From Agreia sp. Leaf283 (GTDB lineage: Bacteria; Actinomycetota; Actinomycetes; Actinomycetales; Microbacteriaceae), in assembly GCF_001422485.1 (NCBI RefSeq), contig NZ_LMNF01000004.1, positions 186,001 through 250,000 of the forward strand: DNA of 64,000 bases, read 5' to 3'. The position numbers were made by a program, and so were the translations under genes. How positions within the stretch are numbered: position 1 is the stretch's first letter; every line of letters begins with the position of its first letter. This document shows positions 26,335 through 35,362 of this stretch, piece by piece. The notes beneath the pieces were generated by a model. It was not told where the DNA came from. It did not search any database and was given only the letters and a program-made list of their open reading frames with translations.

Positions 26335-29300
26335 GTGACAACCATTCCGACCCGAACCACGCACCCGTTCCGCTCTCTCCTCCTTACCGCGACGGCCGCC
26401 GCCGCCCTCCTGTCGGGCCTCGTGGTTCCGACGGCCGCGAACGCGGCTGCGAACGCCGCCGCAACGGTGAATGCGGCTGATACCTCGCCCACCGCCGTCT
26501 CGATCACCGAGGGCACCATGACGTGGGGCATCAAGGAGTCGTGGCGCAAGTACATTGGCGCCGACGCCACAAAGGTCGAAGACGGGGCCGCTCGCACCGC
26601 CGACGGCCTCTTCTCGTTCCCGCTCACCTCGGGCAGCTACGACTCGGCTACCCAGACGACCACGCTCACCTTCGCCGGAAGCGTGCACTTCGAGGGGTAC
26701 TGCAGCGACTACTGCCTGCTCGACACGCGCTACGGCAACTTCTCTGTCGAGATCGGCCCCGACCGCCAGGTCGTGCGCGGCGACTGGGCGGGGCGCCTGC
26801 AGGAGGATCCGGCCGCCGGCATCGAGACGAAGACGGGTGTCGACCTCGCCACCCTCGACATCGCCGATGTCGCGCTCGAGACCAGCGATACCCGCACCCT
26901 CTGGCCGGCCATCCCGAGTGCCGCGACATCCGACTTCGTCACCTACCCCGCCGGAACCCGGCTCGACCCGGTGACGATCGACTACGTCGGCCCGGGCGGT
27001 GCACCCGACCTCGAGGAGCGCTGGGACAGCCCGGGATCGCCGCTCTACACTGCAGGTGCCCAGTGGGTGTCCGACAAGAAGGAGTCGAACACTCGGGTCG
27101 CCTATCCGACCGCCGACGGCCAGACCGTCGTGATCGTGCAGGGCGCGACGGGCGAGGTCGGCGTCAAGCAGCACTCGCTGATGGCAGTCGACCCCGTCTC
27201 CCTCGAACCGCGGGGGGAGGCACTCGTGATTCCGCAGACCGGTGGCGTCGCGATGATCCGCACCGCGTTCGACGCCGAGACGGGCGCGGTCTTCTGGCCG
27301 TCGGTGAGTGCCGACACGGTGACCATCAACCGATCGGTATGGAACCCCGGAACCCTCGCCTTCGACACCGAGCCCATCGGCGATCTTCCCCCCGACTCCG
27401 TCGCGTTCGGGAGCGCAGAGATCACCTCGTTCGCCTGGAATCCCGTCAACCGCGAGTTGGACGTCGTCTCCGGCGTCTTCAGTTTCACCGATCCGCAGAG
27501 CTCGTTCACGGTCTTCCGTTCCGAGACCTCGGGGTGGACGAGCGCCGTGTCTGCTCTGGACATTCCTGCCGACCTCCGCGCACAGTACGAGGGCAGCCTC
27601 GACGTGTCCAGTCCGTTCGGCCTGGCCGGCCTCGCCCCCAATCTCGCGTTCCTTCCCGACGGCAGCGCGGTGCTCGCCGGTGGCGGTTCGGTCTCCACCG
27701 GCCCCGAGGACTGGTCGGATGTCACCGCCACTCCGATCCCCGCATTCCACATCGTGACCGGCGCGACCGGCTCGGCCGACGGCATCCGCATCGAGGCGAT
27801 CGACGGAGCAGAACCCGTCGACGACCCCTACGGCATGGGCTACGGACACGCGTCGGTGGCGGCAGACGGGTCGGTGCTGCTGACCACGGGGCTCGGCATC
27901 TTCCGCCCGGTGTCCCTCGTCGACGGTGCAGTCCTGGCCGGCGACGAGTTCACGCTGGATGTCGGGGGCAACGTCTACACATCGCCCACGGTCGTCGGCG
28001 ACCCGGCCACCGGACTCACCCTCGCCACGAACCTCTCGGCCAAGCGTCTCCTCGCGTTCCGTGACGGCACGCTCGTGGGCACCCAGGAGCTGCCGCTGAT
28101 CAACGGGTACTACCCGCAGGCGCTCACGATCGGGCCCGACGGCGCGCTCTACCTGCAGATCCGCACGGCCGACGGCCTCGGCGGCATCCAGCGGTACTCG
28201 TTCGCAGGAACCGTTCCCGAGATCACCTCCCAGCCCGCGTCCGTCGTCGTCGACACGGCAACGGGAGCGACCACGGCGCGCTTCTCGGTCGAGACGGTCG
28301 GAACGCCTGAGCCGACCGTGCGCTGGCAGTCCAAGCCCGTCGGCCAGACCGCGTTCGCCGACATCGAGGGCGCGACCGCGGCCTCTCTCGAACGTTCTGT
28401 CTCTCCCACCGACGACGGAACCGTCTACAGGGCCGTCGTCACCTCGGCGGCCGGCAGCGTCGCATCCGAACCCGCAACGGTCACGGTGCTGTCTGCGCCC
28501 GCGTTCGTGCAGCAGCCCGTCGGCCTCTCGGTCGAGCCGGGCGATGAGGCCGTGTTCCAGGTGCTGGTCTCGGGCAATCCCGAACCGGTCGTCACCTGGG
28601 AGCAGGAGGTCGGCTCGGTCTGGCAGCCGGTGGTCGTCGACGGCCAGCCGGCGACCGGCACCCGGCTTGCGATTCCGGATGCGCGGGCGACCGTCCGCAT
28701 CCGGGCCGTGGCGACGAACGACCACGGCGCCCTGGCTTCGGAGCCTGTCGAGCTGAAGGTCGTGGCGCCCATCGTGCACCCCGACGGATCGATAAGCGGA
28801 GCGCCCAACGCCGCCGGCGCGTTCACGACCGTGTCGCCCGCGGTGGAGCTCGCGGCCGACGGTTCCGCGGTTCTCGGCGTCTCGGGTTCGAACTTCACGA
28901 AGGGCACGAACAAGTCGGGGCTCTACGTTCTCTTCGGCTACGTCGAGACCTTCCCGTCGGAGGGTGGAACGCACGGCAGCGGCTACGCGTACATCGACGG
29001 CGAGGAGAACCAGCGCTTCATCGCGTGGCCCGGAGCGGGCACGGCCGGCGCCGCGAACGCGCTCTTCGAGTCGAACGGCTCGTTCACGGTCGACGGCCTC
29101 GTGACCGCCGCACGGTTCACCGCAGGATCGGAGCAGGTCGACTGCCTCGACGGCAGCGTTCGCTGCGGCGTGCTCACGATCGGAGCCCACGGCCAGCGCG
29201 ACGCGGGCCTCGAGACCTTCACCCCGGTCTACTTCGCGGGGCAGGAGGCTCCGCCGATCACTCCGCTGGCGCCCGTCGTGCTCACGCAGCCGGCGGCCGC

Positions 29301-29811
29301 GTCGGCGACGGTCGGCGAGTCCGTACGCTTCGAGGCGACGGCGTCGGGCTATCCCGCACCCGAAGCCGCATGGCAGGTGCTGGCTGCGGGGGAGACCGAG
29401 TGGGTCGACGTGCCATCGGCTGAGGCTGCGACGTCGTCAGCGCTCGCGGTCGCTCCCGCGGCGGCGATTCTCGAGCTGGATGCCGTCACGGGCACCCAGA
29501 ACGGCTCCCGTTACCGTGCGGTCTTCTCCAATGCGGCCGGGCAGGTCGTCACGGCGGAGGCGGAACTCACAGTGAGCGCGGTCGTCGGCCCAGAACCGAC
29601 ACCCGGGCCGACCTCCGAGCCGACACCCACGCCGACCGGGGCCGCGGCGCCCACGGCGTCAGACTCGGCGACCGGCGCATCCGGAGCACCGGGCCAACTG
29701 CCGCGAACGGGAACAGCCCCCGGAGGGATGTTCGCCACGGCGCTGCTGGCCCTGCTGGCGGGCGCCGGAGTGCTCACCTTCCGCCGTCGCCCGGGGGCTG
29801 CGGGCCAGTAG
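26335..29811 (+). CDS. HtaA-domain cell-wall heme-binding protein with LPRTG anchor
   Basis: 1158 residues from the GTG at 26335. Signal peptide 1-38. HtaA domain about 58-215 (TWGIKESWRKYI, FSFPLTSGSYD, LTFAGSVHFEGYC), the family that captures heme from host or environmental proteins in Corynebacterium. A beta-propeller-like stretch 235-620; two Ig-like modules about 630-810; a segment about 820-970 of the kind that follows HtaA domains (VDCLDGSVRCGVLTIGAHG); another Ig module about 980-1082; Pro/Thr linker; LPRTG 1123-1127, membrane helix and RRR. The upstream start at 25954 would run through the neighbouring gene and is rejected. No heme ABC transporter is in the window. Regulation by the iron box is expected. 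Confidence 0.85.
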   Translation: MTTIPTRTTHPFRSLLLTATAAAALLSGLVVPTAANAAANAAATVNAADTSPTAVSITEGTMTWGIKESWRKYIGADATKVEDGAARTADGLFSFPLTSGSYDSATQTTTLTFAGSVHFEGYCSDYCLLDTRYGNFSVEIGPDRQVVRGDWAGRLQEDPAAGIETKTGVDLATLDIADVALETSDTRTLWPAIPSAATSDFVTYPAGTRLDPVTIDYVGPGGAPDLEERWDSPGSPLYTAGAQWVSDKKESNTRVAYPTADGQTVVIVQGATGEVGVKQHSLMAVDPVSLEPRGEALVIPQTGGVAMIRTAFDAETGAVFWPSVSADTVTINRSVWNPGTLAFDTEPIGDLPPDSVAFGSAEITSFAWNPVNRELDVVSGVFSFTDPQSSFTVFRSETSGWTSAVSALDIPADLRAQYEGSLDVSSPFGLAGLAPNLAFLPDGSAVLAGGGSVSTGPEDWSDVTATPIPAFHIVTGATGSADGIRIEAIDGAEPVDDPYGMGYGHASVAADGSVLLTTGLGIFRPVSLVDGAVLAGDEFTLDVGGNVYTSPTVVGDPATGLTLATNLSAKRLLAFRDGTLVGTQELPLINGYYPQALTIGPDGALYLQIRTADGLGGIQRYSFAGTVPEITSQPASVVVDTATGATTARFSVETVGTPEPTVRWQSKPVGQTAFADIEGATAASLERSVSPTDDGTVYRAVVTSAAGSVASEPATVTVLSAPAFVQQPVGLSVEPGDEAVFQVLVSGNPEPVVTWEQEVGSVWQPVVVDGQPATGTRLAIPDARATVRIRAVATNDHGALASEPVELKVVAPIVHPDGSISGAPNAAGAFTTVSPAVELAADGSAVLGVSGSNFTKGTNKSGLYVLFGYVETFPSEGGTHGSGYAYIDGEENQRFIAWPGAGTAGAANALFESNGSFTVDGLVTAARFTAGSEQVDCLDGSVRCGVLTIGAHGQRDAGLETFTPVYFAGQEAPPITPLAPVVLTQPAAASATVGESVRFEATASGYPAPEAAWQVLAAGETEWVDVPSAEAATSSALAVAPAAAILELDAVTGTQNGSRYRAVFSNAAGQVVTAEAELTVSAVVGPEPTPGPTSEPTPTPTGAAAPTASDSATGASGAPGQLPRTGTAPGGMFATALLALLAGAGVLTFRRRPGAAGQ

Positions 29812-29818
29812 TTCCCGT

Positions 29819-29860
29819 TGCGGACAGCAGTTGCCGGTGCGCCGGTAACTGCTGTCCGCA
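29819..29860. repeat. 42-nt hairpin repeat (TGCG loop), copy 2
   Basis: Arms 29819-29837 and 29842-29860, 18 of 19 positions complementary, TGCG loop. Differs from copy 1 at a G-C to T-A pair and other positions that keep pairing. Lies between the HtaA stop and the converging TetR stop, so it may serve as a bidirectional terminator. Confidence 0.85.
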
Positions 29861-29867
29861 CGGGTAC

Positions 29868-30527
29868 CTATTGCCCTGATCGGCCGAGCAGCACGCGGAA
29901 GATCTGCCGCAGGGGCTCGTTCAGCTCGTCGCCGCTCGCGGAAGCGACGGGCTGAACGGCGGCCGAGGTGCGCAGCATCACCACGCCGAGTGAGGTCGCG
30001 ATCGCCAGCTGGGCGCGCAGCAGGATGGCCTCGCTCTCCGGGGTGTCGGATCTCCAGCCGGCGGCGGCGGCGAGTCGGCGGGTGAAGTGCTCGAGTGTTC
30101 TGCGGCGGATGAGATCGGCGTTCTCGTCTCCCGAGGAGCGCAGGAGGAGAAGCAGCTGCAGCGGGTCGTCGCTGTCGGGCGCGTTGACGACGTGTTCGAT
30201 GAGGCGCTCGATGACCTCCTCGATGCTCTTCGACGGGGTGGAGGCCTGCGTCTCGAGCTCGTCGGAGGTGCGCAGCATGCAGGCCTCGAACAGCCCCTCC
30301 TTCGAGACGAAGTAGCGGTTGATCAGGGCGACGTTCACGCCCACGTCGGAGGCGATCTGCCTCACGGTCGTCGCGCGGTAGCCGTCTGTCGCGAACCGTC
30401 GGCGGGCGGCGCGCACCAGGGCTCGCCGCGTTGCTGTGGCGTCGCGCCCGGAGCGGATCAGCTCTCCGTCTGCTGCCGCGGGGGCCTCGCCGAGGTCGGC
30501 TGTCGACGCCTGTGTCTCGTTGCTCAT
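29868..30527 (-). CDS. TetR-family transcriptional regulator
   Basis: 219 residues. Helix-turn-helix about 33-80 (RRFATDGYRATTVRQIASDVGV, NVALINRYFVSKEGLF). AAGGAG lies before the ATG. Divergent from an MFS efflux gene, with one dyad covering the efflux -35 box, so it very likely represses the pump and responds to one of its substrates. The last 25 residues form an amphipathic tail without known motif. Confidence 0.88.
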   Translation of the reverse strand: MSNETQASTADLGEAPAAADGELIRSGRDATATRRALVRAARRRFATDGYRATTVRQIASDVGVNVALINRYFVSKEGLFEACMLRTSDELETQASTPSKSIEEVIERLIEHVVNAPDSDDPLQLLLLLRSSGDENADLIRRRTLEHFTRRLAAAAGWRSDTPESEAILLRAQLAIATSLGVVMLRTSAAVQPVASASGDELNEPLRQIFRVLLGRSGQ

Positions 30528-30570
30528 GTATCAACTCCTTCGTCCACTGTAGCGGCGGCCGCAGTTGCAA

Positions 30571-30610
30571 GTAAACGATTGTTGACAGAGATCATCCAGT
30601 GGTGAATACT
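30571..30610 (+). promoter_or_regulatory. Efflux-gene promoter with overlapping TetR operator
   Basis: TTGACA (30582-30587), 17 bases, AATACT (30605-30610). The dyad GTAAAC-GATT-GTTGAC (30571-30586) overlaps the -35 box. On the other strand TTTACT-18-TACAGT can drive the TetR gene. Confidence 0.72.
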
Positions 30611-30645
30611 CGTCAAGTCAGCAAATGCTTACATCGAGGAGAGTC

Positions 30646-32151
30646 ATGTCCGTCACCACCCAGGGCCCATCGACGGGGTCCGTCCGCGCACAGTCGGGCG
30701 CGGCATCCAAGACCCCCGGATCGCGGTCGATCGCGATCGTGCTGTTCCTATCGCTGGGCGGGCTCTCGTTCGCCGTGCTGCAGTCGCTCGTCGCGCCGGC
30801 GCTCGGCACCATCGGCTCCGACCTCGGCGTCGCCACCTCTGATGCGAGCTGGGTTCTCACGGCCTACCTGCTCTCCGCCTCGGTGCTCACGCCCATCCTC
30901 GGTCGCCTCGGCGACATGGTCGGCAAGCGCAAGGTCATCATCGTCGTGCTGGCGCTCCTTCTCGTCGGCACCGTGCTCGCCGCTCTGGCCCCGAACCTCG
31001 GTGTGCTGATCGTGGCCCGCGTGCTGCAGGGCGCGGCCGGCGCGGTGATGCCGCTCTCGATCGGCATCGTGCGCGACGAGCTGCCGCGCGAGCGCGTCAG
31101 CGTGACGATCGGTCTGCTCTCGGCCATCTTCGGCATCGGCGCGGGCGTCGGCATCGTCGCGGCCGGCCCCATCGTCGAGGGCCTCTCGTGGCACTGGTTG
31201 TTCTGGCTGCCGGCCATCCTCGTCGCGATCGCCCTTCTCGGCGCGATCTTCGGCATCCCGGAATCGACCCGGCGCACACCGGGCCGTCTCGACCTGGTGG
31301 GCACCGGCATCCTGTCTGTCGGTCTCGTCGCCCTGCTGCTCGCCATCGGCGAGGGCCAGAAGTGGGGCTGGGGCGACGGCAAGACCGTGGGCCTGCTCGT
31401 TCTCGGTGCCGTCGCGCTCGTGGTCTTCGTGTTCGTCGAGCTGCGGGTGAAGGAGCCGCTGATCGACATGCGCCTGTTCCAGCACCGCGGAGTGTGGACG
31501 GCCCACATCGTGGCGCTCGCGTTCGGCTTCGCGATGTTCGGCACGTTCATCCTCGTTCCGACCCTTCTGCAGCTGCCCAGCGCGCTCGGCTACGGTTTCG
31601 GCAAGTCGGTCAGCGAGTCGGGGCTCTACCTGCTGCCGACCGTCGTCGCGATGGTGCTGTCCGGCGTCGCCGCCGGCATCCTGATCCGCAAGATCGGCCC
31701 GAAGATTCCCATGCTCATCGGCGGGGTCGCCGTGGCGGTGGCCTTCATCATCCCCGCGCTCGGTCACGCTGAGGAGTGGCAGATCCTGGTCTCCGGCATT
31801 CTCACCGGAATCGGCATCGGCATGGCGCTCGCGGCCACCTCGAATGCGATCGTCGAGAGCGTTCCCGCCGCCCAGACGAGCGAGGCGATCAGCGCGAACA
31901 CGGTCATCCGCACGATCGGAAGCAGCATCGGAACCGCGGTCATCGCCGCCCTGCTCTCGTCGAACGTGACCGCCCAGGGCGCCCCGACCGACGAGGCGTT
32001 CACGATCGGCTTCTGGGCATCCGCCGGGGTCGGAGTGCTCGCGATCCTCGCCGCGCTCGTCGCCCCGTCGCTGCGCGCGCGCCGCCGCGAGGCCGCCGCC
32101 GCCGGAGTCGACGACTTCGCCGAGCTGGAGGTCGACGCGCCCGCGAAGTAG
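30646..32151 (+). CDS. MFS drug:H+ antiporter, DHA2 family (14 helices)
   Basis: 501 residues. Proton-driven multidrug efflux pump of the EmrB/QacA class. Motif A between helices 2 and 3 reads GRLGDMVGKRK; motif C in helix 5 reads GIGAGVGIVAAGP, the antiporter signature; about 14 hydrophobic segments follow, ending in a basic then acidic cytoplasmic tail. The ATG at 30646 with GAGGAGAG upstream is chosen over one 21 bases earlier. Controlled by the divergent TetR. Followed by a strong bidirectional terminator. Substrates cannot be read from sequence. Confidence 0.9.
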   Translation: MSVTTQGPSTGSVRAQSGAASKTPGSRSIAIVLFLSLGGLSFAVLQSLVAPALGTIGSDLGVATSDASWVLTAYLLSASVLTPILGRLGDMVGKRKVIIVVLALLLVGTVLAALAPNLGVLIVARVLQGAAGAVMPLSIGIVRDELPRERVSVTIGLLSAIFGIGAGVGIVAAGPIVEGLSWHWLFWLPAILVAIALLGAIFGIPESTRRTPGRLDLVGTGILSVGLVALLLAIGEGQKWGWGDGKTVGLLVLGAVALVVFVFVELRVKEPLIDMRLFQHRGVWTAHIVALAFGFAMFGTFILVPTLLQLPSALGYGFGKSVSESGLYLLPTVVAMVLSGVAAGILIRKIGPKIPMLIGGVAVAVAFIIPALGHAEEWQILVSGILTGIGIGMALAATSNAIVESVPAAQTSEAISANTVIRTIGSSIGTAVIAALLSSNVTAQGAPTDEAFTIGFWASAGVGVLAILAALVAPSLRARRREAAAAGVDDFAELEVDAPAK

Positions 32152-32157
32152 ACCGCT

Positions 32158-32212
32158 GAGGTGCAGCAAACGGCCCTTCTCCCAAGCGAGGAAGGGCCGT
32201 TTGCTGCATCTC
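32158..32212. terminator. Bidirectional 22-bp stem terminator
   Basis: Arms 32158-32179 and 32191-32212, 18 consecutive perfect pairs (TGCAGCAAACGGCCCTTC and complement) plus GAG/CTC below a G-T pair, 11-base loop. Lies between convergent efflux and ABC ATPase genes and serves both. Confidence 0.88.
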
Positions 32213-32221
32213 GCGCCCGAG

Positions 32222-32932
32222 TTACGCCGGGACCGCCGCCGCATGCGCCTCGACCAGTGCGCCGTCGACCAGGCGCAGCACCCCGTGCATCCGGGGCAGG
32301 TGCACGAGGTCGTGCGTGACGAGCAGGGTGCTCGTGTCGAGCTCGTCCGTGAGCCGCAGAATGAGCTCGATGATGCCGGCGCCCCGCTCCTGGTCGAGCG
32401 CGCTCGTCGGCTCGTCGACCAGCAGAACGGCCGGGTCGTTCATCAGGGCGCGGGCGATGTTCACCCTCTGCCGTTGCCCGCCCGACAGCTGGTGGGGCCG
32501 CTTGTGCCGCTGGTCGGCCAGGCCGACGGCATCCAGAAGCGTCGCTGCGCGACCGGATGCGACGGCGCGGCTCCGGCGCGCGGCCCGCGTGCCGCGGCCG
32601 CCGAGTTCGTTCATAACAACGAGCTGCTCCAGCGCGGTGAGCGACGGGATCAGGTTGGACTGCTGGAAGACGATGCCGATCTTCTCGCGGCGCAGCTCGG
32701 TCGCCTCGGCGGCGCTCAGCCGACCCGCGTCGATTCCGTCGATGAGCACCTCGCCCGAGTCGGGCCGGATGAGCGTGGCCGCGACGGCGAGCAGGCTCGA
32801 CTTGCCCGAGCCGCTGGGCCCCGTGATGCCGGTGACGGTGCCCGGATGCGCGACGAGTGACACATGGTCGATCGCGGTGATGCGGCTCTCGCCGTCGGGA
32901 AAGGTGAGGGTGACGTCGTTCAGGCGGATCAT
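32222..32932 (-). CDS. ABC transporter ATP-binding protein, MacB/LolD type
   Basis: 236 residues. Walker A GPSGSGKSS (about 38-46), Q-loop FQQSN, signature LSGGQRQR, Walker B VLLVDEPTSALD and His of the switch VTHD. The insertion around residues 108-130 (Gly/Arg-rich) and overall length fit the exporter ATPases that drive FtsX-like permeases. Start overlaps the permease stop by 4 bases (ATGA). With the permease it forms a MacB-type exporter that is mechanically coupled, acting on periplasmic or membrane substrates such as peptides or lipids rather than pumping through a pore. Next to a divergent two-component system. Confidence 0.9.
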   Translation of the reverse strand: MIRLNDVTLTFPDGESRITAIDHVSLVAHPGTVTGITGPSGSGKSSLLAVAATLIRPDSGEVLIDGIDAGRLSAAEATELRREKIGIVFQQSNLIPSLTALEQLVVMNELGGRGTRAARRSRAVASGRAATLLDAVGLADQRHKRPHQLSGGQRQRVNIARALMNDPAVLLVDEPTSALDQERGAGIIELILRLTDELDTSTLLVTHDLVHLPRMHGVLRLVDGALVEAHAAAVPA

Positions 32933-34011
32933 CGGGTGCTCCCTAGGGCGGTGAGGGGGTCTGCGGAGGTGATGGAGCGGAGCGCGAAGGCGGCCCCGGC
33001 GAGGCCGAGAACGATCATGATCGCCCCGGGCAGCACGGTGGTCACGGGGCTCAGGAGGAACGGGAGCGCGGAGCCCGCGAGCAGCCCGAGCGCGGTGACG
33101 ATGCCGAGGCCGACCGCGATGCCCGCGACCAGAACGATGAGGGCCTGGCCCAACGCATCCGTTCGCAGAGATCGCGTGCTGGCTCCGAGCGCCTTGAGAA
33201 CGGCGATGTCGCCCTGCCGCTGCATGGTCCAGACGGTGAAGAACGCGCCGATCACGAGCCCGGAGATGCCGAAGAGCATCGCCACCATGAGCAGCAGCGA
33301 CCCGATCTCCGAGCGGAACGCGCTCAGCGCGGTGAGTGAACCGACGATGCTCTCCGAGACGGTCGCGGTGGCCGTGTCGGCGGCGGCCCAGTCGGGCGTT
33401 CCGGATGCGGCGAGCACGGTCGCGTAGCTGTCGGGGCTGCCGGTGGCCGCCGCGTAGGCCTGCCAGTCGGTAAGGGTCATCCAGACGACGGGGGTGTGGC
33501 TGTACCAGGCGTCGCCGCCGACGGTCTCGACGGCGTAGTCCGTGCTGCCGATCGTCACGGTGTCGCCCGCGCCGACCCCGAGTTGCTTCGCGGCCGGCGC
33601 CGACAGGCTGACGACGCCGCTGCGGGTCGGCGCATTCCGGGCAAAACCGGGCTGCATATCGGAACCGGGCTGCACCCCGAAGACGGCGATCGCCGTCCGG
33701 CTGTCGCCCGCCTCGGCACGGGTCTGACTGATGCCGATCGGCAGCACAGAGGTGACACCGGCAGTCGAGGCCCAGGCCTCGGCCTGCTGCCTCGTGATCG
33801 CCGAGTCGGTATAGCTCGGGCTCTCGCCGGCGCTGCTCGAGAAGACGATGCGGTCGCCAGGGAGCTGGAGGATCGCCGAGATGTTCTGGGTGGCGAGCCC
33901 TCCGGTGAGGCCGCTGAGGAACCCGACGAGGATGGTGATGAGGGCCACGACCGAGCCGATCAGAATGAACCGGCCCCGGGCGAAGCGCAGGTCGCGGAGG
34001 GCGACGAACAT
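32929..34011 (-). CDS. FtsX-like ABC permease (MacB-type)
   Basis: 360 residues from the ATG at 34011 (AAAGGA upstream); a longer frame to 34218 has no ribosome site and a non-membrane, Arg/Pro-rich extension, so it is rejected. Layout: helix 1 about 15-38, a large extracellular domain about 40-235 (MacB_PCD-like), then three helices about 240-355 forming the FtsX domain. This is the four-helix plan of MacB/LolE-like permeases. Partner ATPase follows in the same transcript. The histidine kinase gene diverges 163 bases away and may sense what this transporter handles. Confidence 0.88.
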   Translation of the reverse strand: MFVALRDLRFARGRFILIGSVVALITILVGFLSGLTGGLATQNISAILQLPGDRIVFSSSAGESPSYTDSAITRQQAEAWASTAGVTSVLPIGISQTRAEAGDSRTAIAVFGVQPGSDMQPGFARNAPTRSGVVSLSAPAAKQLGVGAGDTVTIGSTDYAVETVGGDAWYSHTPVVWMTLTDWQAYAAATGSPDSYATVLAASGTPDWAAADTATATVSESIVGSLTALSAFRSEIGSLLLMVAMLFGISGLVIGAFFTVWTMQRQGDIAVLKALGASTRSLRTDALGQALIVLVAGIAVGLGIVTALGLLAGSALPFLLSPVTTVLPGAIMIVLGLAGAAFALRSITSADPLTALGSTR

Positions 34012-34174
34012 GGAGTGTCCTTTCGTGCCACCGGTGCGGTGACCTCTCTCACTTTTCCCTGGGACCGGCGCCGTGGCATCCGTCTGACGCACGGCCGCAC
34101 GCGACCGATCGGCGGGCGGGGGAGTCGTCCTTTCGGACGATGCGGCGGCCGGGCCGACGCGTAGAGTTCGATTC

Positions 34175-35362
34175 ATGGCCCACACCGCGCTCACCCCCGT
34201 TTTCGTGGGTCTGCGCACCGGTCTTCATGCGCTCTTCGTCGCACTCGCGGGGCTGGTCGTCGTGCGCGCGATCGCGGTTCCGACCGCTGCGAGCGCCGCG
34301 GTCGTCGCGCTGGCGATTCTGCTGATCGCCACCTACGCGGCCGGGGGGTTCGTGGCCAGGATCGCGCGCGGTCGAGGCCGACCGCCCGCGCTGGCGTGGC
34401 TCGCCGCGCTGACCGTCGAATGGATCGCCCTGCTGTGGTTGACGCCCGAGGCCGCCTATCTCGTCTTCCCGATGTTCTTCCTCTTTCTGCATCTGCTCGG
34501 GCGGTGGTGGGGTTCCGGGGCGATCGTGATCGCGACCGTCGTCGCGATCTGCGCCCTGGGCATCCATGGCGGGTGGAGCGTCGGCGGAGTCGTCGGCCCG
34601 ATCGTGGGCGCCGGTGTCGCCCTGCTCATCGGCCTCGGATACCAGGCCCTCGCCCGGGAGGCGCAGCAGCGCGAGGCCCTGGTTCAGGAGCTCCTGGCGA
34701 CCCGCGGACAGCTCGCCGCCACGGAACACGAGTCGGGTGTGCTCGCCGAACGCGCCCGGCTCGCCCGCGAGATCCACGACACCCTCGCCCAGGGCCTGTC
34801 GAGCATCCAGATGCTGCTGCACGCCGCCGAACGGGCCGACCCCGAGCGACCGGGCGTGGAGCACATCCGGCTCGCCCGCGAGACCGCGGCCGACAACCTG
34901 GCCGACGCCCGACGCTTCATCAGCGAACTGACGCCTCCGCAGCTCGACGACAACGGCCTCGGCGGGGCGCTTCGTCGACTCGCGTCGGGCCCGTGGCTGA
35001 CGCAGGGCCTGCAGGTGACCGTGCGCGTCTCCGATGGCGCCCCGCTTCCGATGCACCTGCAGACCGGGCTTCTACGCATCGCCCAGGGCGCGGTGGCGAA
35101 CATCATCCAGCACGCCAACGCCACGGCCGCCACTATCGCCCTCGAGGTGCAGGATCGTCGCCTGCGGTTCAGCATCGTCGACGACGGCACGGGCTTCGAC
35201 CCGGGGCGGGTTCCGGATGCGCGGGGCGGCCGGTCCGATTCGTTCGGCCTGCAGGCGGCCAGGGAACGCGTCGGCCAGCTCGGCGGTGTGTTGACTGTGG
35301 ACTCATCGCCCGGGAGCGGCACGACGCTCGCGGTCGAACTCGCCCTCGAGAACGCCTCGTGA
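34175..35362 (+). CDS. Sensor histidine kinase, NarL/DesK class
   Basis: 395 residues. Five or six membrane helices in the first 155 residues with almost no extracellular loop, so it is an intramembrane-sensing kinase. A coiled-coil linker about 158-190 leads to the HisKA_3 dimerisation helix with phospho-acceptor His201 (LAREIHDTLAQGLSSIQ), then HATPase with N-box (AVANIIQHANAT), G1 DDGTGFD and G2 region near 345. Stop overlaps the response-regulator start (GTGA). Such intramembrane kinases next to ABC exporters typically respond to cell-envelope stress; that role is inferred. Confidence 0.9.
   Translation: MAHTALTPVFVGLRTGLHALFVALAGLVVVRAIAVPTAASAAVVALAILLIATYAAGGFVARIARGRGRPPALAWLAALTVEWIALLWLTPEAAYLVFPMFFLFLHLLGRWWGSGAIVIATVVAICALGIHGGWSVGGVVGPIVGAGVALLIGLGYQALAREAQQREALVQELLATRGQLAATEHESGVLAERARLAREIHDTLAQGLSSIQMLLHAAERADPERPGVEHIRLARETAADNLADARRFISELTPPQLDDNGLGGALRRLASGPWLTQGLQVTVRVSDGAPLPMHLQTGLLRIAQGAVANIIQHANATAATIALEVQDRRLRFSIVDDGTGFDPGRVPDARGGRSDSFGLQAARERVGQLGGVLTVDSSPGSGTTLAVELALENAS

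Noticed and set aside
25939-29190. Open frame of 1083 codons antisense to the HtaA gene
   Set aside because: Same artefact of high GC; the plus-strand frame has a signal peptide, HtaA domain and sorting signal.
34012-34218. N-terminal extension of the FtsX-like permease
   Set aside because: No ribosome site and it overlaps the divergent kinase start; the ATG at 34011 has AAAGGA.
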